NCBI GenBank assembly: GCA_012520835.1
Contig: JAAYNN010000109.1
Location: 1 to 12,075, forward strand
Source of the DNA: Dehalococcoidales bacterium
Lineage (GTDB): Bacteria; Chloroflexota; Dehalococcoidia; Dehalococcoidales; UBA5627
DNA: 12,075 bases
Direction: 5' to 3'
Made by a program: the position numbers and the translations under genes. Below, piece after piece: positions 1 to 7,424 of the stretch. The notes under the pieces are model-generated. The model was not told where the DNA came from. It saw only the letters and a list, made by a program, of their open reading frames with translations, and did not search any database. The stretch's first letter is position 1, and each line of letters begins with the position of its first letter.

Positions 1-121
1 ATATTTATCCTTTTTTAATTTGAACAAGATATTTATTGGGGACTTTTACCAGTATACAATTGTTAAGTTTATTCCAGTTATTATATTTTATCAAGGAATT
101 ATAGTAAAGCTAAAGCGTATG

Positions 122-883
122 TTATATCGACCTTTTAAGTGTTTCCAGCCACGCAATCGATTTTATGTCTTTTTCCAGCAGATATTTCATGTAGGACCTG
201 ATCACCCTTTCCAGTTCCGAATTCAGCTCTTTTGGCATTTTAAGACGGCTGATGGTAGCGTAATCACCGTCCTGCAGCAGTCTGAAAACCTTTAATCCAT
301 TTACGGAAAGAGAGTAGCTGAAATTGCCACCTCTGCTGCATGACGGGCAGAGCATGCCGCCGGAACCTGGACAGAAACAGTTTAATACTGGTTTTAGCTG
401 AGTACGGCAGGATACGCATTGTTTTAACTGCGGCCGATATCCGAGATTATCCAGCAGTCTTACCTCGAAATAGCGTAATACCAGTTCCCGGTTTTTTTCG
501 GTCGATAATTTCTCCAGCGCATCTATAAGCATTTTAAAGAGGGGATAATCCTCGATGCCGTCCTCTGTAAACTGGTTGACCAGTTCAATTATATAAAGGG
601 CATAGGAGGTCAGTTCAAGGTCTGCTTTAATCGACAGAAAACCATTAATCGTCTGGCTGCCGGTAACCGTTGCCAGATTCTTGCCTCTTGCCAGAGATAC
701 CATGCTGTAGGTTAAAAGTTCCAGGTGACCCGACATCTTGCTTTTAGGCTGCCTGACTCCTTTGGCTACTGCCTGAATCTTGCCGAAGTGCGGAGTATAC
801 ATGGTCAGGATTCTGTCGGCTTCTCCCAGCCTGGTCTTTTTTATGATGATGGCTTCGGTTTTATAATTTCTCGGTTCTGACAT
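122..883 (-). CDS. recO: DNA repair protein RecO
   Basis: RecO is the recombination mediator that works with RecR (and RecF) to load RecA onto SSB-coated single-stranded DNA at gaps. The 253-residue product has the usual family length. Residues 1-80 form the N-terminal OB-fold, beginning with the typical EAIIIKKTRLGEADRILT stretch and followed by GKIQAVAKGVR. A helical region follows, then a zinc-finger module with cysteines C156, C159, C179 and C182 (C169 and C171 are additional). The ATG at 883 gives the full OB-fold; upstream there is only a weak purine stretch (AGAAGAG) as ribosome binding site. It is the last gene of the dnaX-ybaB-recR-csaA run, but an 88-nt gap separates it from csaA. 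It may therefore be partly independent: a lone TATAAT lies at 951-956 on this strand without a good -35. No terminator is visible after its stop in the 121 nt available. Confidence 0.95.
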   Translation of the reverse strand: MSEPRNYKTEAIIIKKTRLGEADRILTMYTPHFGKIQAVAKGVRQPKSKMSGHLELLTYSMVSLARGKNLATVTGSQTINGFLSIKADLELTSYALYIIELVNQFTEDGIEDYPLFKMLIDALEKLSTEKNRELVLRYFEVRLLDNLGYRPQLKQCVSCRTQLKPVLNCFCPGSGGMLCPSCSRGGNFSYSLSVNGLKVFRLLQDGDYATISRLKMPKELNSELERVIRSYMKYLLEKDIKSIAWLETLKRSI

Positions 884-971
884 GATGCTCTTCTAGAAAT
901 ATTTGAAACGGGTGCGATTTCGACTGGCTAAATGACATATCGTGATGAGGATTATAGCTCTTATGTTAATT

Positions 972-1316
972 TTATAGTATTTTTTTACCGGTGGGCACGT
1001 CCCTGTCGGGCGTTAAAAGGACAACATCCTTTTCGTTTACAACCACCCCTAGAACCAGCACTTCCGAAATGAAGTCGGCTACCTGCTTAGGTGGGAAGTT
1101 TATCACTGCCGCCACCATTTTGCCGGGCAATTCATCCTTGCTGTAGAGGCTGGTAATCTGGGCGCTGGATTGTTTTATGCCGATTTCCCCGAAGTCTATC
1201 CACAGCTTATAAGCCGGTTTGCGGGCACGCGGAAAATCTTCCGCCCGCGTTATCCGCCCTGCTCTGATATCTATCTTTTCGAAATCGGTATAATCTATCA
1301 ACTGCATTTCCCGCAT
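972..1316 (-). CDS. csaA: CsaA-like tRNA-binding domain protein
   Basis: This is a 114-residue, single-domain protein of the tRNA-binding OB-fold family (EMAP-II/CsaA type). Diagnostic stretches are DFEKIDIRAGRI near residues 11-22, KLWIDFGE near 38-45, IKQSSAQIT near 47-55 and the VINFPPKQVADFISEVLVLG region near 71-90. These match the pattern of Bacillus CsaA, which has been described as a secretion-related chaperone that binds tRNA-like structures as a dimer. The biochemical role here is inferred from family only. The start chosen is the ATG at 1316, 3 nt after the recR stop, so translation is probably coupled to recR; an AGGA lies about 14 nt upstream inside the recR end. A second in-frame ATG at residue 4 is a possible alternative. 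The gene sits between two recombination mediators, which I would read as operon packing and not as evidence of a repair role. Confidence 0.85.
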   Translation of the reverse strand: MREMQLIDYTDFEKIDIRAGRITRAEDFPRARKPAYKLWIDFGEIGIKQSSAQITSLYSKDELPGKMVAAVINFPPKQVADFISEVLVLGVVVNEKDVVLLTPDRDVPTGKKIL

Positions 1317-1319
1317 GCA

Positions 1320-1934
1320 TTATTTTAATTCCTGCCTGCCTTCCAGCGCGCGGCTTAAAGTGACATCGTCGGCATATTCCAGTTCGGTGCCGAAAGGCAG
1401 CCCTCTGGCCAGTCGTGTTACCCTGATTCCCAGCGGCAGTATCATTTTATTAAGATACATAGCGGTCTGTTCGCCTTCCAGTGTCGGATTGGTGGCAAGA
1501 ATTACTTCAGTTATTCCACCGGCTTTAAGTCGTTCCATCAGTTCTTCCAGCCGTATATCCGTAACGCCGACACCTTCGGTAGGCGATATAGCTCCATGAA
1601 GCACGTGATACAGCCCCTTATAAATTCCGGAATGTTCCAGCGCCAAAATGTCTTGCGGTTGTTCGACAACGCAGATAGTGGTTTTATCGCGGCTGTCGTT
1701 ACGGCAAATCGGGCAGAGTTCCGAATCTGCAATATTGCAACAGACTGAGCAGAGGCGCGTGCTGTTTTTTAATGCCATCATGGCCTCTGCCAGGGCCGTA
1801 ACCTGTTCCTTCTGAGTTCGCAGCAGATGATAGGTCAACCTCTGCGCGCTCTTCGGGCCGATGCCGGGCAGTTTGGCAAGTTCCTGCATCAACCTGTTAA
1901 CGGAATCGGCGGTATTGGACGGATTTAATCCCAA
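1320..1934 (-). CDS. recR: Recombination protein RecR
   Basis: RecR forms a ring-shaped DNA clamp that acts with RecO (and RecF) in gap repair. The 204-residue product shows the full family architecture: an N-terminal helix-hairpin-helix (LAKLPGIGPKSAQRL, about residues 19-33), a four-cysteine zinc finger (C62, C65, C74, C77, with an extra C66), and a Toprim domain from about 86 (ICVVEQPQDILALE) through TEVILATNPTLEGE (142-155). The conserved C-terminal TRLARGLPFGTELEYADD and SRALEGR close it. The start is a TTG at 1934. It is supported by AAAGGA about 10 nt upstream (1945-1950) and by homology beginning immediately; the nearby ATG is out of frame. The ribosome binding site overlaps the stop codon of ybaB, a sign of translational coupling. 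The dnaX-ybaB-recR order is conserved in many bacteria. Confidence 0.97.
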   Translation of the reverse strand: MGLNPSNTADSVNRLMQELAKLPGIGPKSAQRLTYHLLRTQKEQVTALAEAMMALKNSTRLCSVCCNIADSELCPICRNDSRDKTTICVVEQPQDILALEHSGIYKGLYHVLHGAISPTEGVGVTDIRLEELMERLKAGGITEVILATNPTLEGEQTAMYLNKMILPLGIRVTRLARGLPFGTELEYADDVTLSRALEGRQELK

Positions 1935-1948
1935 GTCGATTCCATCCT

Positions 1949-2257
1949 TTAGTCGGTTAATCCGGGGATCTTCATTCCGCCGGTCAACGCCTTCAGTTTT
2001 TCATCAGCCAGTTTCCTGGATTTTTCCATGGCATCTGTAACTGCCTTGAATACCAGTTTTTCCAGGTTGGCTGCTTTACCTGTTTCAACTGCCTCGGGGG
2101 CAATTTTTATGGATAATATTCTCTGCTTGCCATTGGCGGTAACCTTAACCGCACCGTTTCCGGCTTCTGCTTCGACTTTCATTTTTTCCAGTTCTTTTTG
2201 CGCTTTTTCCAGGCTGCTTTTCAATTGCATCGCCTGTTTCATCATGTTTAAGTCCAT
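1949..2257 (-). CDS. ybaB: YbaB/EbfC family nucleoid-associated protein
   Basis: This 102-residue protein belongs to the YbaB/EbfC family, small dimeric DNA-binding proteins that coat the nucleoid. It starts MDLNMMKQAMQLKSSLEKAQ, a basic and amphipathic helix, then the typical VEAEAGNGAVKVTANGKQRILSI beta segment at about residues 28-50, and ends with the GGMKIPGL tail common in the family. The ATG lies inside the last codons of dnaX (10-nt overlap), preceded by GGAGG at 2262-2266 with only 4 nt spacing. It sits between dnaX and recR as in many bacteria. Confidence 0.96.
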   Translation of the reverse strand: MDLNMMKQAMQLKSSLEKAQKELEKMKVEAEAGNGAVKVTANGKQRILSIKIAPEAVETGKAANLEKLVFKAVTDAMEKSRKLADEKLKALTGGMKIPGLTD

Positions 2258-3891
2258 TTTTCCTCCACTTCGACTATTTGTCCGCCTATTTTCTGAATTT
2301 CTCGTACCAGGTGATTTTCTTCCGGTTCATATAAACAACGCACCTCGCAAACCTGGCCGATGAAATTAGAGATTATTTTAGCGGCAACCTTGTTATTTTC
2401 CGGTTCTTCTATTTTATCCTTGTGAACGGGGAATCTGAATGAAAGCACCACCGTATTATTATCAAAAGCAACCGGTTTTACGCCGGCGCTTCGCAAAATC
2501 GCCAGTGCCGGCGATCTTTTGGCATTATCGGGGGCATTTTCGATGACATTTTTCCAGTTGGCACACAGGAATTCCAGCTTATTGCCATAGTCTGCGGCTT
2601 TATTGCCTGCGGCTGCCGCTTCGATTATTTCTTCTTTTGCTTCCTTTACGGAATCAACGGGCAATGCAGCTTTTTTCTCCTCTTCAACTTCAGCTGCAAC
2701 TTCCGGCTCCGCTTTAACAATCTTTTTAACCGGGTGTGCCGCCGTTGTCGGTTTTAACGGTTTGGCATCGGATACTGCTGTTTGCGGCCTGGCGGCAGGG
2801 GTTGCATTTACCTCCGCAGATGAAAGGGAACAATCCACCATAGCCAGTTCCAGCGGCAGGGTGGAATAGCTATCGAGATTCAGTTCCAGTTTGCCGAAGA
2901 TCTTGATTGATTTCAATATCTGTTCCAAATTGGATTTTTTTGCCAGTTCAGCCAATACCGCCATTTCTTCGGGGGTATAATCGAGGTCGCTGGAGTATCC
3001 TGTTTTTAAAAGCAGCAAGCCCCTCAGGTAGGCAATCAGTTCTCGGTTCAACTGCTTCAAATCGAAACCGTCGTTATTTATGGCGTTGATCGTTTTAATG
3101 CCGTCGGTGATATTTCCGTTGATGATATGCTCAGCCAGTTCCTTGATGCGTTCATTGCCGGTAATACCCAGCATATCCCTGACCTGCGCCAGGTTGATAT
3201 CGGCGCCGTAATGGGTGAATAATTTTTCAAGCAGGTTTTCGGCATCCCTGAGGCTGCCGGTGGAATTTTTAGCCAGCAGATTAAGGGCTTCACGTTCAAT
3301 TTTAATGCCTTCACTGTCACATATCTTCTGTAATTTGGCTGCGATATCATTTTGTCTGACGCGATGAAAATCGAAACGCTGGCATCTTGACATAATGGTA
3401 GGCAACACCTTGTGCGCTTCGGTGGTAGCCAGTATGAAGATAACGTATGACGGCGGTTCCTCCAGTGTTTTCAAGAGGGCGTTGGAGGCTTCTTTTGTCA
3501 GCATGTGGAATTCATCTATGATGTAAACCTTGTAGCGGGCTTTCCCGGGGGCATAATTGACACGCTCCCGCAAGCTCCTGATTTCATCGATGCCGCGATT
3601 GCTGGCGGCATCGATTTCGATAACATCCATGGCTCTGCCTTCGGTTATCGCCATGCACATCTCGCAGGTGTTGCAGGGCTCACCCTTGCCGTTAGCCGTA
3701 CAGTTCACCGCCTTGGAGAGAATGCGCCCGGTACTGGTTTTGCCGGTTCCCCTGGGACCGCAAAAAAGATAGGCATGCGAAATATTCCCGCTCGAGAGGG
3801 CATTTAGAAGCGTTTGGGTCACATGCCCCTGCCCGGCAACTTCTGCCAGTGTCTGGGGGCGCCATTTGCGATAAAAGACCTGTGATTCCAT
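2248..3891 (-). CDS. dnaX: DNA polymerase III subunit gamma/tau
   Basis: This is the clamp-loader ATPase of the replicative polymerase. In the 547-residue product: the N-terminal FYRKWRPQTLAEVAGQ; Walker A GPRGTGKTS (45-53); the zinc module C64, C73, C76, C79; Walker B VYIIDEFHML (122-131); sensor 1 region ATTEAHKVLPTIMSRCQRFDF (155-175); sensor 2 GSLRDAENLLEK (212-223). Domain III covers roughly 240-360. A low-complexity Ala/Glu/Lys/Pro linker (about 360-432) leads to a C-terminal tau-type domain (about 435-547). The start ATG at 3891 has AAGGGA 9 nt upstream. It is first in the ybaB-recR-csaA operon. Two A-runs could direct a -1 slip giving shorter products; the one at lysines 406-407 falls where a gamma form would be expected, with a stop five codons later. 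Whether slippage occurs cannot be seen from sequence. Confidence 0.98.
   Translation of the reverse strand: MESQVFYRKWRPQTLAEVAGQGHVTQTLLNALSSGNISHAYLFCGPRGTGKTSTGRILSKAVNCTANGKGEPCNTCEMCMAITEGRAMDVIEIDAASNRGIDEIRSLRERVNYAPGKARYKVYIIDEFHMLTKEASNALLKTLEEPPSYVIFILATTEAHKVLPTIMSRCQRFDFHRVRQNDIAAKLQKICDSEGIKIEREALNLLAKNSTGSLRDAENLLEKLFTHYGADINLAQVRDMLGITGNERIKELAEHIINGNITDGIKTINAINNDGFDLKQLNRELIAYLRGLLLLKTGYSSDLDYTPEEMAVLAELAKKSNLEQILKSIKIFGKLELNLDSYSTLPLELAMVDCSLSSAEVNATPAARPQTAVSDAKPLKPTTAAHPVKKIVKAEPEVAAEVEEEKKAALPVDSVKEAKEEIIEAAAAGNKAADYGNKLEFLCANWKNVIENAPDNAKRSPALAILRSAGVKPVAFDNNTVVLSFRFPVHKDKIEEPENNKVAAKIISNFIGQVCEVRCLYEPEENHLVREIQKIGGQIVEVEEKWT
2258..2266 (-). promoter_or_regulatory. Ribosome binding site of ybaB inside dnaX end
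   Basis: GGAGG followed by AAAA sits directly before the ybaB ATG and is encoded within the last codons of dnaX (VEEKWT). The start therefore lies within the dnaX reading frame and supports a translationally coupled 10-nt overlap. Confidence 0.8.
2671..2680 (-). other. Candidate -1 frameshift/slippage site in dnaX linker
   Basis: On the minus strand the sequence GGAG-AAAAAA-GC encodes E405 K406 K407 as GAG AAA AAA. A -1 shift after K407 would read AGC TGC ATT GCC CGT TGA, adding S-C-I-A-R and stopping. That gives a product of about 412 residues, ending in the linker just after domain III, which is where the gamma form of E. coli ends. A GAGGAG Shine-Dalgarno-like stretch abuts the A-run, closer than the spacing usual for -1 stimulation. 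Only a weak TTCC/GGAA hairpin lies downstream. The heptamer G AAA AAA is not an ideal slip site, so this is a candidate only. Confidence 0.3.
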
Positions 3892-3900
3892 AATTTTTGT

Positions 3901-3936
3901 TCCCTTAATTATACCCTATACTGAAATATTTCCCAA
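3901..3936 (-). promoter_or_regulatory. Sigma-A-like promoter of the dnaX operon
   Basis: TTGGGA (3931-3936) is separated by exactly 17 nt from TATAAT (3908-3913). The predicted transcription start, near 3901, leaves a leader of only about 10 nt before the dnaX ATG. That would cut into the AAGGGA ribosome binding site (3901-3906), so either the leader is very short or another start is used. Confidence 0.5.
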
Positions 3937-3982
3937 AGAAATTTATATCGGGAAGTTGTTCCTTGTTGCCGGATGGGCAAAT

Positions 3983-4010
3983 AAAAACCCCCTCTATCGA
4001 GAGGGGGTTT
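3983..4010 (-). terminator. Intrinsic terminator after the tubulin-like gene
   Basis: A perfect 11-bp stem AAACCCCCTCT / AGAGGGGGTTT (3985-3995 and 4000-4010) with a 4-nt loop is followed on the minus strand by a T-tract (TTTTT then ATTT). It lies 22 nt past the stop codon of the gene ending at 4033. It isolates that gene from the dnaX operon. On the plus strand the T-run is only three, so efficient termination in that direction is less likely. Confidence 0.9.
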
Positions 4011-4032
4011 AAAGAACCGGGATTGTTTATTG

Positions 4033-5205
4033 CTATAAAAGGGTAGGGATGTCTTTCCCGAGGTCATCGATAGATTGCAGCTTGGAAGCGACATCTTGCT
4101 GCCTCTGCTTGATGATAGGGACGAGGTCGGTGGATGCGGTATAGAACTTCCTGACCTTCGCTACATCGCTTAATTCGGAAAGGATAACGGTAACGTTCAT
4201 ATTGGTTCCATCCCTGGGATAGTCGCCGTTGCGGATAATAGCGTTAGGAGCCATATCTCTTATCCAGGCACCCATCTCTTTTATCATATCCATGTTGATT
4301 TCCCGGGCCGGGGCTGTTATCAGGTACATCGCTCTCGAAGCGTCTTTAGGATTACAGTGGGTGGAAATTTCGCTGACAGCGGCATCCATTGCCTGTACTG
4401 CTCTGTTAGTCTGGTTGCTCTTGTCCCTGAATCCGCCGCCGCCACCGAATAAACTGAACCGTTCTATTTTAGATTCGCCGTAACCGATAACCGTCCAGCC
4501 GAGCAGGGTTTGAATAATATCGCCGGCATCCAGTGTCTTGGCACCGATATTGGAGGCTTTCTTTTCTTCACCGGCGCAAAGCAGGTTGTAGAAAGGCGCC
4601 GCAATCAGGGAATTGATTTTATCGAGGTTATTTTTAAGGGAGAAATCTTTTCTAACGTATCTCTGGTTATCTACCAGGATAACCGCATCGGCTACCGAAT
4701 ACACTGACTTCAGGCAGACAGCAGTATTATAGACAGTTCTCTCTTCATTTTGCTCTTCGTGTTCGAATGGAAGTACAACCAGTGCGTAAAGGGGTTTATC
4801 CATGTAGCGCTCTTTAATATGCTGCGCAATAACGGGGATGGAGCCGGAACCGGTGCCGCCGGCGGCACTGGCAATCAGGAGAAAGCCATCCGTATCATAA
4901 AAACGCTTGGTTGTCCTGAGGGCATCGACGATCTTATCCGCATCTTCCCGGGCAACTTCGGCGCCGAGTTCGTTGATTTTTCCTACTCCATGTCCGCCTG
5001 TTTTCCGTCCTCCGATAAGGATTCTATGCTGATAATCGGCTTTAATGGTGGTTAATCCGCTCAGGTCGGCAGCATCAGTATTAACGGCAAAAATACCGGG
5101 GCAAATTTCTATTCCTCTGCTGCTGACGGCTCTTCTATTTAAACGGGCAAATTCATCAGCAATACGACTTCCGCACTGTCCGAAACCAATGACTACTAAT
5201 TTCAT
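4033..5205 (-). CDS. Tubulin/FtsZ-superfamily GTPase (FtsZ-like paralogue)
   Basis: The 390-residue product has the GTP-binding half of the tubulin/FtsZ superfamily: GFGQCGSRI at 7-15 (T1), AVNTDAADL at 40-48 (T2), a glycine-rich TGGHGVGK at 69-76 (T3), and the tubulin signature AAGGTGSGS at 114-122 (T4). The TLDAGDI stretch (224-230), with D226 and D229, resembles the catalytic T7 loop of FtsZ (NxDFADV). Both acids are retained, so GTP hydrolysis is plausible. It lacks the sequence feel of canonical FtsZ (no clear C-terminal FtsA/ZipA-binding tail; it ends DIPTLL). The middle contains an odd GGGGG loop at 254-258. The start ATG has a strong GGAGGGAG site at 5210-5217. It has its own promoter and terminator, so it is a monocistronic unit. 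The role (cell shape, division or a cytoskeletal scaffold) is unknown; it is more likely a second family member than the division FtsZ. Confidence 0.85.
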   Translation of the reverse strand: MKLVVIGFGQCGSRIADEFARLNRRAVSSRGIEICPGIFAVNTDAADLSGLTTIKADYQHRILIGGRKTGGHGVGKINELGAEVAREDADKIVDALRTTKRFYDTDGFLLIASAAGGTGSGSIPVIAQHIKERYMDKPLYALVVLPFEHEEQNEERTVYNTAVCLKSVYSVADAVILVDNQRYVRKDFSLKNNLDKINSLIAAPFYNLLCAGEEKKASNIGAKTLDAGDIIQTLLGWTVIGYGESKIERFSLFGGGGGFRDKSNQTNRAVQAMDAAVSEISTHCNPKDASRAMYLITAPAREINMDMIKEMGAWIRDMAPNAIIRNGDYPRDGTNMNVTVILSELSDVAKVRKFYTASTDLVPIIKQRQQDVASKLQSIDDLGKDIPTLL

Positions 5206-5241
5206 TTTTCTCCCTCCAAATGGTGCATAAGAATTTAGGCT

Positions 5242-5271
5242 ATTTTAACCTCACTTAATAACTAATGTCAA
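5242..5271 (-). promoter_or_regulatory. Sigma-A-like promoter of the tubulin-like gene
   Basis: A consensus TTGACA (5266-5271) and TAAAAT (5242-5247) are separated by 18 nt. The predicted start near 5235 leaves a leader of about 30 nt that contains the GGAGGGAG ribosome binding site. This argues that the gene is transcribed apart from the upstream gap gene. Confidence 0.65.
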
Positions 5272-5384
5272 TATTAATGTATGCGTTCAATAATTGCATA
5301 AAACAAAAGCAATCCACATTTATCCTTCGATGAGATCAAGGACAGCCGCGGAGCTAAATATAATCTATTTGTAATCTGATAAGT

Positions 5385-6392
5385 CTATCCGTTTTTGGCT
5401 ATGAAAGCGGCCAGGTCGCCCAGCCGGCAGCAATAACCCCATTCGTTATCGTACCATGACAGCACCTTGACCATATTGCCTGCAGCAACCATCGTATTGG
5501 GAGCATCGACGATGGAGCTTAACGGGTTGCCTTTAAAATCGAGGCTCACCAGCGGCTCTTCGCAATAGCCGAGTATTCCTTTCAGTTGACCTTGAGACGC
5601 CGCTTTAAAGGCATTGTTGATGTCCTCTGCGGTAGCTTCCCTGGCGATTTCGACAACCAGGTCGACAATCGAAACGGTAGGAGTCGGCACTCTCAAGGCC
5701 AGGCCCTGGAGTTTTCCCTTGAGTTCCGGCAAAACCAGGAATATAGCTTTGGCTGCGCCGGTGGAGGTAGGTACCATATTTTCAGCGGCGGCGCGGGCTC
5801 GTCTCAAATCCTTATGATACGTATCCTGCAGCCTCTGGTCGTTAGTATAGGAATGTATCGTCGTCATCAAACCTTTAACGATACCGAATTCCTGGTCCAG
5901 CACTTTAGCAACGGGCGCCAAGCAGTTGGTGGTGCAGGAGGCGTTCGATATGATATGGTGCTTATCAGCCTCGTATTTGTCCTCATTCACACCCAGCACG
6001 ATAGTGATATCCTCGTTTTTGGCCGGGGCGGAGATGATAACCTTTTTGACGCTGCCCTGTTTATGAGCAGCCGCTTTTTCGGCATCGGTAAATATGCCGG
6101 TGGATTCGATAACTATATCAACACCATATTCCGACCAGGGAATCTGGGCGGGATCTTTTTGTGAAAGTGCTTTTATATTTTTACCATCGACCGATATAAC
6201 GTCATTGTCGACGCTGACATCTCCCTGATATGCTCCATATGTGCTGTCCCATTTAAAGAGGTGAGCATTCGTTTTGGCATCCGTCAGGTCGTTGATAGCT
6301 ACCACTTCCAGGTCATTGCGGTGATATTCGTTTATAGTCCGTAAAACCAGTCTGCCGATTCTGCCGAATCCGTTTATTCCAATTCGAGTCAT
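5385..6392 (-). CDS. gap: Glyceraldehyde-3-phosphate dehydrogenase, type I
   Basis: This enzyme converts glyceraldehyde 3-phosphate, phosphate and NAD+ to 1,3-bisphosphoglycerate in central glycolysis/gluconeogenesis. The 335-residue length is standard. Visible motifs are the Rossmann start IGINGFGRIGR (4-14); AINDLTD (32-38), whose Asp35 suggests NAD preference; and the active-site SNASCTTNCLAPVAK (149-163) with catalytic Cys153. His180 (TTIHSYTNDQ) and the C-terminal YDNEWGYCCRLGDLA (314-328) complete it. The start ATG has AAAGGGGG at 6400-6407 with good spacing. It is the last gene of the run LOG-eno-tcmP-dehydratase-gap, 31 nt after the preceding gene. No clear terminator follows. The region 5272-5384 holds only a weak ATTGC/GCAAT hairpin. 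Confidence 0.98.
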   Translation of the reverse strand: MTRIGINGFGRIGRLVLRTINEYHRNDLEVVAINDLTDAKTNAHLFKWDSTYGAYQGDVSVDNDVISVDGKNIKALSQKDPAQIPWSEYGVDIVIESTGIFTDAEKAAAHKQGSVKKVIISAPAKNEDITIVLGVNEDKYEADKHHIISNASCTTNCLAPVAKVLDQEFGIVKGLMTTIHSYTNDQRLQDTYHKDLRRARAAAENMVPTSTGAAKAIFLVLPELKGKLQGLALRVPTPTVSIVDLVVEIAREATAEDINNAFKAASQGQLKGILGYCEEPLVSLDFKGNPLSSIVDAPNTMVAAGNMVKVLSWYDNEWGYCCRLGDLAAFIAKNG

Positions 6393-6423
6393 TTTTATTC
6401 CCCCTTTGAATTATTGGAAAATA

Positions 6424-7419
6424 TTACATGTCAGGCTTGCGCTTTAGTATATCTATAAAGGCTTCGATGCGGGTTCTGATGTGCTGGTCAAGACAAAAAA
6501 TATCGTTGCCCTCAAGTGTCAATATCGGTAATTTCAAAACATCCTTGAATATAATACCACCAATACCCCGGTAACAAAAAGCCTGAACGTAGTGGATGAT
6601 GCCGTCAATTTTTCTTTTTTCAAGCTCTCTTTGAATATCGTCTATCCTGTTTTTAATGGAATATGGATAGGTATAGACAGTGTATTGTTCCGCCAGTGAA
6701 TTTACCGGCTGCGTCATGGCAAATTGCCGCTGTATTTCATTATAAACTATACGAGCACCATTATTTTCAGTGAAGCGGTAGAGCTCCTTGCCGTACACAG
6801 ACGGCACTCCGATATAGGCCAGCCGCAGGGTTTCTTCGGCATAAGGCCGTCGTTTTTTGGCATTATCGATGACAGCCTGGAGCTGTTTCCGATATTCATT
6901 ATAATTCCCATTGAAATCCGAGGCGGATACCAGCCACAGGTGGTTTTCGAAACCGCTGACTTTATTGTCTTGCCAGGCAAGGCTGTCTAATCTGTCAGCC
7001 AGCACGCGGGTGGGTTCCAGCTGTTTCCTGACGTCTTCCGCCTCCTCAAGCGTGGTTCCCAACTCCGCAGCCAGTTTTTGAAGTGTCTTCTGCATTGCGC
7101 TCTTGTCCGGCTGTTCGGGATAGGCGAAAGGTATGGCTTTTAAACCCTTATGTCTTAATACCTCCATCAGCATGACGGTATTTGAGCAATCCCCGTTGGT
7201 AACGCACATAACGGTATCAATATTGTATTCCATGCAGACGCCGTAGATACCCTTTATCCAGCCGCAGCAGTTGATGGGAAATCCGCTTTTTTCCGCTATT
7301 TTTATCAGGCGTTCAGGGTCAGGGTCACTGATAAAAATATTGTTCAGGTCTACCGGCTGAAAGCCTGCAGCCAGCAGTACCTCGATGGGAACGTTGGTGG
7401 TGATGCCGATTTTTTTCAT
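6424..7419 (-). CDS. 2-hydroxyacyl-CoA dehydratase family iron-sulfur protein
   Basis: The 331-residue product matches the HgdB/BcrC-like D-component family. Evidence: an N-terminal IGITTNVPIEVLLAAGFQPVDL (the P-E-hh-AAG-xxPhxL signature), an NCCGW motif with C51 and C52, TNGDCSN with C78, VQAFCYRG with C282, and the closing LEGNDIFCLDQHIRTRIEAFIDIL. Members bind [4Fe-4S] or double-cubane clusters and catalyse difficult reductions or dehydrations driven by an ATP-dependent activator. Seven cysteines are present (51, 52, 62, 72, 78, 282, 309), more than the three that ligate one cluster in classical dehydratase subunits. No second subunit and no ASKHA-type activator lies within this window. 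It starts 5 nt after the tcmP-like stop with an AGGA upstream. The substrate cannot be deduced; a homodimeric double-cubane-type protein is one alternative. Confidence 0.85.
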   Translation of the reverse strand: MKKIGITTNVPIEVLLAAGFQPVDLNNIFISDPDPERLIKIAEKSGFPINCCGWIKGIYGVCMEYNIDTVMCVTNGDCSNTVMLMEVLRHKGLKAIPFAYPEQPDKSAMQKTLQKLAAELGTTLEEAEDVRKQLEPTRVLADRLDSLAWQDNKVSGFENHLWLVSASDFNGNYNEYRKQLQAVIDNAKKRRPYAEETLRLAYIGVPSVYGKELYRFTENNGARIVYNEIQRQFAMTQPVNSLAEQYTVYTYPYSIKNRIDDIQRELEKRKIDGIIHYVQAFCYRGIGGIIFKDVLKLPILTLEGNDIFCLDQHIRTRIEAFIDILKRKPDM

Positions 7420-7424
7420 GCAGA

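Noticed and set aside
20..295. Plus-strand open frame at the left edge
   Set aside because: Most of it is antisense to recO and it has no recognisable features; the non-overlapping first 121 nt show no gene or terminator.
3892..4032. Possible SRP (4.5S) RNA gene beside dnaX
   Set aside because: In some bacteria this RNA lies next to dnaX, but no conserved SRP loop sequence is present; the region contains only a promoter and a terminator.
5272..5384. Possible terminator after gap (ATTGC ... GCAAT with an 11-nt loop)
   Set aside because: The stem is only 5 bp, AT-rich and lacks a proper T-run, so I do not call it.
5586..6164. Long open frame (192 codons) on the plus strand
   Set aside because: It lies wholly opposite gap, whose protein is unmistakable; the frame encodes no recognisable motif and is explained by antisense codon bias.
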